A stretch of 13,081 nt of DNA. It comes from an uncultured Demequina sp. (lineage in GTDB: Bacteria; Actinomycetota; Actinomycetes; Actinomycetales; Demequinaceae). The notes under the pieces are model-generated. The model was given only the letters and a program-made list of their open reading frames with translations, was not told the origin of the DNA and did no database searches. The stretch is taken from NCBI GenBank assembly GCA_937925595.1, contig CALALQ010000241.1, positions 1 to 13,081 of the forward strand. Reading direction: 5' to 3'. Shown here one piece after another: positions 6,869 through 13,081 of the stretch. The position numbers and the translations under genes are program-made. Within the stretch, counting starts at the first letter, position 1. The number at the start of each line of letters is the position of its first letter.

Positions 6869-8410
6869 CTAGCGTGCCGACGCTGGGGTCAGGCGGGAGG
6901 CAAGCCGCACCGCTCGCACCATCGCGGCGGCCTTGTCGCGGGTCTCTTGCGCCTCCCTTTCGGGCACAGAGTCGGCGACGATTCCGGCGCCGGCCTGGAT
7001 GTGGGCGACGCCTTCGCGAATGAGCGCGGTGCGAATGGTGATGGCGAAGTCCATATTGCCTGCGAAGTCGAAATAGCCGGCCGCTCCCCCATAGAAGGCG
7101 CGGCGCACCGGCTCAATCTCATCGATGAGCGCGATGGCCCTTGCCTTGGGTGCGCCGGACAGCGTTCCGGCAGGAAATGTCGCGGTGAAGGCATCAACTG
7201 CGGTGTACTGCGGCTCGATGCGGCCCACAACGGTTGAGCAGATGTGCATGATGTGGCTATAGCGGTTGATCGCCATGAACTCCGTCACCTCGACGGAGGT
7301 GGGCTCGCACACCTTCACGAGGTCGTTGCGCGCAAGATCGACGAGCATGACGTGCTCGGCGATCTCCTTAGGGTCCTGAATGAGCTCTTCGGCAAGTGCC
7401 TTGTCCTCTTCGGGACTCGCTCCGCGCGGCCTGGAACCCGCAATTGGGTACGTGCGCACCTGACCCTGCTGCAGCGCCACGAGCGACTCAGGGCTGGCGC
7501 CGACGATCGCGAACTCGCGGCCCTCATCGTCCTGAATCTGGAAGTAGTACATGTACGGGCTGGGGTTGATGGTGCGCGCCACCCTGTAGACATCGAGCGG
7601 GTCGCCATCGAAGCTCACGTCAAAGCGCTGCGAGGGCACCATCTGGAACACCTCGCCGTCACGGATCGCGTTCTTCGCGAAGCGCACGGCCTCTTCGAAC
7701 TCGCCCTCCGCGCTGCGAGGGCGGATGGGTTCATCCTCTCCCTCGCCAAGCACGGAGACTTCACCGGCCGACGCCGCCGACAGGGCCTCCTGCATCGCAT
7801 CGACTCGCGCAACGGCGTCGTCATAGGCGGCTTCGATGCCGGTTTCCTGAGCGTTGGCGTTGACGGCGTTGGCGATGAGCCAGACGGACCCGTCGTGGTG
7901 ATCGATTGCCGCGATGTCGGTGGCCAACGCAAGCACAGCGTCGGGCACATCGATGTCCTTCGGCGCCTTCTTGGGCAGGGTCGGCTCCCATTGGCGAATG
8001 ATGTCCCAGCCGATCACTCCGACCATGCCGCCCGTGAGCGGGGGCAGGCCCTCAATGGGCTCGGACTGCAGCTCTGCCAGGACGCGGCGGATGGCATCGA
8101 GCGGCGCGCCGTCTGCGAGGCCCACTGGCACCTCGCCCGCCCAGTGCGCGTCATCGCCATTGACGGTGAGCGTTGCTCGAGAGCGCACTCCTACGAAAGA
8201 CCAGCGCGAGCGCGAGCCGTCTGGCTCCGCAGACTCGAGGATGAAGGTGCCTGGCCGCGAGTCCGCCAGTGCGCGGTACACCGCGACCGGCGTGAGCGAG
8301 TCGGCGAGCACGCGGCGCACCACGGGAACCACGCGATGGGTCGCGCCCAGCTCCACGAACTGCTCGAAAGAGGGCCAGGTCTGGCCCCACTCGACCTTCA
8401 CTCCGGTCAC
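6869..8410 (-). CDS. trpE: Anthranilate synthase component I
   Basis: TrpE converts chorismate to anthranilate, using ammonia supplied by a glutaminase partner (TrpG or a PabA-like protein, not in the window). The 513-residue protein has the normal length. The N-terminal feedback motif LES (58-60) and NPSPYMYY (282-289) form the tryptophan-binding pocket, so the enzyme is likely inhibited by tryptophan. Catalytic-domain motifs are [11 protein letters not shown] (320-330), [12 protein letters not shown] (352-363), [10 protein letters not shown] (413-422), YGGAAGYF (440-447) and QAGAGIV (472-478). These mark it as TrpE rather than PabB or a salicylate synthase, with trp neighbours as support. 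The start is GTG, overlapping the hisI TGA as GTGA, with AAGGGG about 8 bases upstream inside hisI. This ties the first tryptophan enzyme to a histidine gene, and leaves no room for a classical trp leader peptide in front of trpE. Confidence 0.98.
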   Translation of the reverse strand: MTGVKVEWGQTWPSFEQFVELGATHRVVPVVRRVLADSLTPVAVYRALADSRPGTFILESAEPDGSRSRWSFVGVRSRATLTVNGDDAHWAGEVPVGLADGAPLDAIRRVLAELQSEPIEGLPPLTGGMVGVIGWDIIRQWEPTLPKKAPKDIDVPDAVLALATDIAAIDHHDGSVWLIANAVNANAQETGIEAAYDDAVARVDAMQEALSAASAGEVSVLGEGEDEPIRPRSAEGEFEEAVRFAKNAIRDGEVFQMVPSQRFDVSFDGDPLDVYRVARTINPSPYMYYFQIQDDEGREFAIVGASPESLVALQQGQVRTYPIAGSRPRGASPEEDKALAEELIQDPKEIAEHVMLVDLARNDLVKVCEPTSVEVTEFMAINRYSHIMHICSTVVGRIEPQYTAVDAFTATFPAGTLSGAPKARAIALIDEIEPVRRAFYGGAAGYFDFAGNMDFAITIRTALIREGVAHIQAGAGIVADSVPEREAQETRDKAAAMVRAVRLASRLTPASAR

Positions 8411-8763
8411 GCCTCAATCCCCTTCACCGCTCCAAGGTCGCCGCCGGCGTCGAAGCAGGACCGCTCGCCCGTGTGGCACGCGGGACCGGTCTGGTCGACG
8501 CGAAGCAGCAGGGCGTCGCCGTCGCAGTCGATGCTGACATCGACGATGCGCTGAATGTTCCCAGAGGTGTCGCCCTTGCGCCACAGCTCCTGACGAGAGC
8601 GGCTCCAGTACACGGCACGGCCAGTGGTGAGCGTCTGCTCAAGCGCGTCGTCGTTCATCCACGCGACCATGAGGACCTCACCGGTGTCGTGCTGCTGCGC
8701 CACCGCGACCACAAGGCCGTCAGGGGTGCGCTTGAGACGAGAGGCGATGTCTGGGGCGAGCAT
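8407..8763 (-). CDS. hisI: Phosphoribosyl-AMP cyclohydrolase
   Basis: HisI opens the purine ring of phosphoribosyl-AMP, the third step of histidine synthesis. It is single-domain, without a fused HisE. The protein carries [17 protein letters not shown], the metal-binding [13 protein letters not shown], and [10 protein letters not shown] with the Zn-ligand cysteines. I prefer the ATG at 8763 (118 residues, [12 protein letters not shown]), since GGAAAG lies 9 bases upstream and this N-terminus looks like other actinobacterial HisI. The same frame stays open to a GTG at 8802 (131 residues), which lacks a Shine-Dalgarno and adds a basic 13-residue extension; an ATG at 8772 abuts GGAAAG and is unlikely. 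The gene follows the ABC pair by 51 bases with the preferred start (12 with the GTG) and overlaps trpE by four bases. Confidence 0.95.
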   Translation of the reverse strand: MLAPDIASRLKRTPDGLVVAVAQQHDTGEVLMVAWMNDDALEQTLTTGRAVYWSRSRQELWRKGDTSGNIQRIVDVSIDCDGDALLLRVDQTGPACHTGERSCFDAGGDLGAVKGIEA

Positions 8764-8772
8764 GGCGACCAT

Positions 8773-8778
8773 CTTTCC
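8773..8778 (-). promoter_or_regulatory. Ribosome binding site deciding the hisI start
   Basis: GGAAAG on the minus strand, 9 bases from the ATG at 8763. It is the only Shine-Dalgarno-like sequence near the three candidate starts (8802 GTG, 8772 ATG, 8763 ATG). Confidence 0.5.
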
Positions 8779-8814
8779 ACGGGAGGGGCGTGAGCCCGTC
8801 ACACTGCCGAGCGG

Positions 8815-10602
8815 TCAGTCGCGAGTCTGCGACACCCAAGCGGCGTACAGCTCCGCATAGATGCCGCCCTTGTCGACAAGTTCGCGGTGGGGTCCCACTT
8901 CGACGAGCTCGCCGTGCTCCATCACGCCGATGAGGTCGGCGCGCTCTGCCGTCGACAGACGGTGAGCGATGACGACGGCCGTGCGCCCCTGCATGAGTCC
9001 CTCGAGTGCCCTCGAGATGCGCACCTCAGTGGCGGGGTCTACCGCCGAAGTAGCCTCGTCGAGGATCAGCAGGTCGGGGTCGCGCAGGTAGGCGCGAGCG
9101 ATCGACACCAGCTGCCTCTCCCCTGCACTCAGCAGCTCCCCGCGCGGACCGACCTCCGTGTCGAGACCGTTGGGCAGCGTGCCCAGCCACGACTCGAGGC
9201 CCAGAGACTCAAGTGCCGCTTGGGCGCGCTTGCCGAGATCCTCAGGGTCAGCGTCGGGCAGTGCGTAGGCGAGGTTCGAGCGAATGGTGCCCTCGAAGAG
9301 GAAGCCCTCCTGCGGGACCACGGCGACCGCGCGACGCAGCGAACTCATGGGCACGCTGCGCAGGTCGATGCCGCCAACGGAGATCTGACCCGCGCTGGGG
9401 TCGATGAACCGCGACATGAGTCGAGCGAGGCTCGTCTTGCCGGAGCCAGTCTGGCCCACGAGCGCGATGCGCTTTCCGGATGGCACTTCGAGGTCGATTC
9501 CCTTGAGCACCTCGGGACCGCCGGGATAGCTGAGGCGGACGCCCTCGATCTTAAGTTCACCGTGGCCGTGAGGGATGGGGGTGCCCTTGTCGCCCGGGTC
9601 TTTGACGGTGACCTCGGCGTCGACGAGTTCGAGCACACGCCGCCAGCCGACCATCGCGCGCTGCAACTCGGCGAGCATCTCGATGATCCACATGAGCGGC
9701 CCCGCGAAGGTGTACACGAGGAACGGGAACGCGACGACGGTTCCGACCGACATCTTCCCGTCGAGCGCAAGCAGCGTTCCGCCGATGAGCGCAAGGCCCG
9801 TGGCGAGCGACTGCCCGATCACCGTTGACGAGAAGTTGAGACTCGACAGCTTCGCCGCGCGACGGTCTCCCGCGAGGATCTCGTCGATCTGCGCTCCGAG
9901 GCGGCCGCGCATGCGCTGCTGCACGCCGTAGGAGCGGATCGTGGCGATGCCGACGAGCTGCTCAGAGGTCGACGCGAGGAGATCGCCCATCATCGCGCGC
10001 ACCTTCTCATAGGCGCGGCGCACGCGAGGCTGCACCCACAGCAGGGACAGCACGGCGGGCACGAACGCGACCACGACCAGCAGGGACAGCTGCCACGAGT
10101 AGGCGACCATCACGATGAACACGATGAGCGACTCGAGAGCGGCAATGATCATGGCCGCTCCGGTCCACTGCATGAGGTCGCGCATGGTCTCGACGTCACC
10201 CGTGACGCGGGACACGTAGCGGCCCCTTGCCTCCTCGTTCTGAGTGAGAACGGACAGCTCGTGCACCTTGCCAAATGCCTCGATGCGCAGCGTGGCAAGG
10301 CCCGCCTCCGCCGCGGTCACCATGCGAGAGCGCACTCGCCAGGCGACCACCGCTGAGGTGACGAGGACGGCAATGCCGACGAGCGCGTACTTGAGCACCA
10401 GGCCGGTGTCGACGCCGCCCGGCGCCAGCAGGCCGTGGTCGGTGATGCGCTGGGTGAGGAACGGCACGGCAGCCTGACCTGCCGCAGCGACCGCGGCAAG
10501 CGCCAAGGTGACGCCAAGTCCCTTGCGAAGCTCTGGGCTGACCTCGAATCCTCTGCGGAACGTCTCGCGCAGCGGCGGGATCTCGCGGGAGCGCCTGCTC
10601 AT
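8815..10602 (-). CDS. ABC exporter subunit, catalytically competent half
   Basis: A 595-residue type IV ABC half-transporter: six-helix transmembrane domain (about 27-320) fused to an ATPase domain (about 350-590). Walker A is GQTGSGKTS (383-391), the Q-loop Gln is 431, Walker B is LLILDE with catalytic Glu516, and the switch His is 547 (IAHRLS); all are canonical. The signature is LSAGE (491-495) rather than LSGGQ. In the heterodimer this signature faces the defective Walker sites of the partner encoded just upstream, while its own Walker sites face the partner's normal LSGGQ, giving one working ATP site. The ATG overlaps the upstream ABC stop (ATGA), as expected for two subunits made in equal amounts. 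Direction is predicted as export because no binding-protein gene is present. The substrate is unknown; multidrug, lipid or peptide-type substrates are typical of the family. Confidence 0.93.
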   Translation of the reverse strand: MSRRSREIPPLRETFRRGFEVSPELRKGLGVTLALAAVAAAGQAAVPFLTQRITDHGLLAPGGVDTGLVLKYALVGIAVLVTSAVVAWRVRSRMVTAAEAGLATLRIEAFGKVHELSVLTQNEEARGRYVSRVTGDVETMRDLMQWTGAAMIIAALESLIVFIVMVAYSWQLSLLVVVAFVPAVLSLLWVQPRVRRAYEKVRAMMGDLLASTSEQLVGIATIRSYGVQQRMRGRLGAQIDEILAGDRRAAKLSSLNFSSTVIGQSLATGLALIGGTLLALDGKMSVGTVVAFPFLVYTFAGPLMWIIEMLAELQRAMVGWRRVLELVDAEVTVKDPGDKGTPIPHGHGELKIEGVRLSYPGGPEVLKGIDLEVPSGKRIALVGQTGSGKTSLARLMSRFIDPSAGQISVGGIDLRSVPMSSLRRAVAVVPQEGFLFEGTIRSNLAYALPDADPEDLGKRAQAALESLGLESWLGTLPNGLDTEVGPRGELLSAGERQLVSIARAYLRDPDLLILDEATSAVDPATEVRISRALEGLMQGRTAVVIAHRLSTAERADLIGVMEHGELVEVGPHRELVDKGGIYAELYAAWVSQTRD

Positions 10603-12455
10603 CCGATGTACCCCGCTTCCTGTTCTGCCTGTCGTCTGCTGTCTTCCTCATAGGCGAGCACGAGCTCGCGATAGCCCTCGTCGCGCTTCAGGAGCTCCGC
10701 ATGCGTTCCTGAATCCACAACCTTGCCGCGGTCAACATGAACCACGTGGTCCGCGAGCAGGATCGACGCGAGGCGGTACGCGATGATGAGCACCGTTGGG
10801 CCGTTGCCGTCCTTCGACAGTCCGGTGAGGATCTCGCGCTCGACGCGCGGATCCACGGCGCTTGTCGCGTCGTCGAGCACCAGCACTCTCGGCTCGCGAA
10901 CGAGCGCCCTGGCAAGCGCCAGACGTTGGCGCTGACCGCCCGAGAGGTTCATGCCGCGCTCGTGCAGCACCGCATCCAGACCGCCGATACTTTCGACGAC
11001 CTCGGTGACGTTCGCACGGCGCAGGGCGTTCCAGATCTGCTCGTCCGAGTAGGTCTCGCCCAGCGTCACGTTGTCGCGCACCGTGCCTGCGAACACGAAG
11101 GCGGTCTGGGGCGCGAGGGCCACGTGCGTGCCGAGCTCTGCGATGGTCTGCAGGTCCACCTCATCGAGAGTGACCTCTCCTGTGACGGGGCGAGCGAGTC
11201 GCGATGCGGCAAGAGCGACGGTCGACTTGCCGGAGCCTGTGGCACCCACGAGCGCGGTGACCGTGCCTGGAGCCAGGTCAAGCGAGACGTCGCGAAGGAT
11301 CACCGCAAGGTTGCCCTCACCGTCGTCGGCGCCGATGTCCGCGTTCACGAAGCTCATCGACCCGGCACCCTGGCGCGCGACATCCACATAGCCGGGCTCG
11401 TCGACCTCGGTCGCCGCCTTCGCGATCTCGCCCACGCGGCGGAAGGCCACAAGCGCCTGCGGCATCTGGCCAAGCACCCAGCCAAGACCGCGAATCGGCA
11501 CGCCGAGCAGCGTCACGAGGTAGATGGCCGAGACCACCTCACCGACCGTCACCGAACCGCTCGCGGCGCGGTAGGCGCCAACGATCATGAGCGCGACAGA
11601 GCCGAGCGGCACGACAAGGTCCATCATCGGCTCGAACCAAGCCGACGTTCTGCCCACTCGGGTGTCGGCGTCACGCAGTCCCCTGGCCGCCTTGGCGAAG
11701 CGCTCGGTCTCGCGGTTTTCCGCGCCGAGCGCCTTGACCACGGTGCCGCCCTCGAAGCTTTCGTGGGCGATGTTCGACACCTCGGAGCGCAGCGACTGGC
11801 CAAGATCCCAGCGCGGCGTGATGACGCGCTCGTAGATGAAGTTGATGACGAGGATCACGGGGATCACCGCGATGCCTGTCACGGCGAGCCACGGGTCCAT
11901 GGCAAACATCGCCCAACCGGCCGCGAACATCATGACGATCGAGCCCGCGGCGAAAGCGAACGGGTGCAGCGTGTCGGTGGCGGTCTCCGAGTCCGAGGAC
12001 ATCGCGCTCAGCATGCGACCGGGCGGGTTGGCCCGGTGCCAGCCAAGCGGAAGCGAAGCGAGAGCGTCGGCCACCACACGACGGTGGCGGGCACCCACTC
12101 CAGCAACCGCCGCACCCTGGTAATTGCGGCGCACGAACACGAGCAGCGCGTTGATGATGCCGATCGCGAGGAACGCGGCTCCCGCAAGCAGAATGGCCTC
12201 ACGCGGGTCCTGGGTGATCTCTCCCCACACGCTCCCGATGGGCGCGCCCTTGACGCCAGGGATCACCACGTTGTCGGTGATGTGGCCAAGCAGTCGGCCG
12301 AACAGCACCGTGAAGATCGAGAACACGCCCGATGCTGTGATGGCGATGCCGAAGCGCCAAGGCTCGGTGCGCAGGGCGTGCCTCAGCAGCTGCCCTGCCT
12401 TCTTCATGAACGAGCCATGCAGCTCGTACTCGTCCTTGGGGTCGCGCTTGCTCAT
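10599..12455 (-). CDS. ABC exporter subunit with degenerate ATPase site
   Basis: A 618-residue ABC half-transporter, with a transmembrane domain (about 35-335) followed by an ATPase domain (about 385-605). Walker [10 protein letters not shown] (404-412), Q-loop Gln450 and signature LSGGQ (504-508) are normal. Walker B reads VLVLDD, so Asp529 replaces the catalytic Glu, and the switch segment reads IIAYRLAS, so Tyr560 replaces the His (codon TAC at 10776-10778). This is the degenerate partner of a heterodimeric exporter of the TM287/288, LmrCD or BmrCD kind; those usually have Asp and often Gln at these places, and Tyr is less usual. The reading frame is intact throughout, so this is specialisation and not decay. 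The ATG overlaps the hisF stop (ATGA), so it is coupled to a histidine gene. Substrate unknown. Confidence 0.93.
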   Translation of the reverse strand: MSKRDPKDEYELHGSFMKKAGQLLRHALRTEPWRFGIAITASGVFSIFTVLFGRLLGHITDNVVIPGVKGAPIGSVWGEITQDPREAILLAGAAFLAIGIINALLVFVRRNYQGAAVAGVGARHRRVVADALASLPLGWHRANPPGRMLSAMSSDSETATDTLHPFAFAAGSIVMMFAAGWAMFAMDPWLAVTGIAVIPVILVINFIYERVITPRWDLGQSLRSEVSNIAHESFEGGTVVKALGAENRETERFAKAARGLRDADTRVGRTSAWFEPMMDLVVPLGSVALMIVGAYRAASGSVTVGEVVSAIYLVTLLGVPIRGLGWVLGQMPQALVAFRRVGEIAKAATEVDEPGYVDVARQGAGSMSFVNADIGADDGEGNLAVILRDVSLDLAPGTVTALVGATGSGKSTVALAASRLARPVTGEVTLDEVDLQTIAELGTHVALAPQTAFVFAGTVRDNVTLGETYSDEQIWNALRRANVTEVVESIGGLDAVLHERGMNLSGGQRQRLALARALVREPRVLVLDDATSAVDPRVEREILTGLSKDGNGPTVLIIAYRLASILLADHVVHVDRGKVVDSGTHAELLKRDEGYRELVLAYEEDSRRQAEQEAGYIG

Positions 12456-13081
12456 CGGACGTCGATTCCCGCCGCGCGCATGTGCTCCTTGACCTCTCCA
12501 ATCGTCAATGTGCCGAAGTGGAAGACGCTTGCGGCGAGCACCGCGTCAGCTCCCGCCTGTGCCGCGGCGACGAAGTCCTCCACCTTGCCGGCTCCTCCGG
12601 ATGCGATGAGAGGCACGCGCACTGCGTCGCGGACCTCCTTGATCATCTGAATGTCGAAGCCGCCGGTTGTGCCGTCTGCGTCCATCGAATTGAGCAGGAT
12701 CTCTCCGGCGCCGAGCTCGGCGCCGCGACGGGCCCACTCGATGGCATCGATTCCTGTTCCCCGGCGTCCGCCGTGGGTGGTGACCTCATACCCGCTGGGT
12801 GTGGAGATGCCCTCGCCGCAGCGTCGGGCATCCACAGAGAGCACCAGGACCTGGCTGCCGAACCGCTCGGCGATCTCAGCGATGAGCTCAGGGCGAGCGA
12901 TGGCCGCGGTGTTCACGCCCACCTTGTCCGCTCCCGCGCGCAGCAGCTTGTCGACATCGTCGGCGCTGCGCACGCCACCGCCTACCGTGAGCGGCACGAA
13001 CACCTGCTCCGCCGTGCGGCGCACCACGTCGAACATCGTCTCGCGCTCGCCAGAGGACGCGGTGACGTCGAGGAAGGTGAC
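12452..13081 (-). CDS. hisF: Imidazole glycerol phosphate synthase cyclase subunit (5' end outside window)
   Basis: HisF, with the HisH glutaminase, turns the ribulosyl intermediate PRFAR plus ammonia into imidazole glycerol phosphate and AICAR. The window has the last 209 residues, starting at [10 protein letters not shown]; about 46 residues are missing at the N-terminus for a usual length near 255, including the first catalytic Asp. The second catalytic Asp is present in VLSVDARR (codon 12830-12832, about residue 130 in the full protein). Phosphate-binding and barrel motifs [44 protein letters not shown] and [12 protein letters not shown] are intact. A shorter frame beginning at ATG 13036 is internal. 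Its stop overlaps the following ABC gene (ATGA). A hisF-hisI linkage is normal in actinobacteria; here the ABC pair sits between them. Confidence 0.97.
   Translation of the reverse strand, partial: VTFLDVTASSGERETMFDVVRRTAEQVFVPLTVGGGVRSADDVDKLLRAGADKVGVNTAAIARPELIAEIAERFGSQVLVLSVDARRCGEGISTPSGYEVTTHGGRRGTGIDAIEWARRGAELGAGEILLNSMDADGTTGGFDIQMIKEVRDAVRVPLIASGGAGKVEDFVAAAQAGADAVLAASVFHFGTLTIGEVKEHMRAAGIDVR

Noticed and set aside
7244..8554. Plus-strand open frame of 436 codons
   Set aside because: Antisense to trpE and hisI; composition is typical of a shadow frame and no motif is present.
10599..12455. Pseudogene reading of the degenerate ABC subunit
   Set aside because: The frame is full length with intact Walker A, Q-loop and LSGGQ; its changes match the specialised half of known heterodimeric exporters.
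10737..12650. Long plus-strand open frame of 637 codons
   Set aside because: It is antisense to the ABC gene with intact family motifs and extends into hisF; it is His/Arg/Asp-rich with no recognisable fold, as expected of a complementary frame in high-GC DNA.

Overview
All genes in this window lie on the minus strand. It is a biosynthetic block from a high-GC Gram-positive bacterium (Actinomycetota; the gene content and order fit Micrococcales, but the family cannot be fixed by eye). In transcriptional order, from high to low coordinates, it reads: hisF (5' end cut by the window), a two-gene ABC exporter, hisI, trpE, three small membrane-protein genes (HGxxPAAW-type, DUF4190-type, DUF2752), trpC, trpB, trpA, lgt, and the N-terminal part of gltB (3' end cut by the window). 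The backbone hisF-hisI-trpE-small membrane protein-trpC-trpB-trpA-lgt is the known actinobacterial order, as in Mycobacterium tuberculosis Rv1605-Rv1614. The ABC pair between hisF and hisI and the DUF4190 gene are the accessory parts.

Region 8407-13081 is one tightly coupled run. The junctions hisF/ABC, ABC/ABC and hisI/trpE are 4-base start-stop overlaps, and a short gap precedes hisI. The two ABC subunits form an asymmetric heterodimeric exporter. The first subunit lacks both the catalytic Glu (Asp529) and the switch His (Tyr560), and the second has a divergent signature (LSAGE). All three changes fall in the same composite ATP site, leaving one consensus site.

Region 5648-6868 carries the three small membrane-protein genes. 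It ends in a strongly folded 59-base inverted repeat across the DUF2752 stop codon, then a near-palindrome, then a candidate trpC promoter. Its -10 box (TACCAT) sits exactly six bases before the annotated ATG, so trpC may be leaderless. A second reading, with a GTG start seven codons in and its own Shine-Dalgarno, is also possible.

Region 1889-5647 is trpC-trpB-trpA-lgt, joined by three consecutive GTGA overlaps. gltB follows after 138 bases, with its own ribosome binding site and a weak candidate promoter.

Together the genes make anthranilate (TrpE, with an amidotransferase partner not in the window), indole-glycerol phosphate and tryptophan, carry out two histidine steps (HisI, HisF), add diacylglycerol to prolipoproteins (Lgt) and make glutamate (GltB). 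No trpG, trpD or trpF is present. Lack of trpF fits the actinobacterial PriA enzyme, which serves both pathways. No tRNA, rRNA, CRISPR array, insertion sequence or convincing intrinsic terminator was seen.
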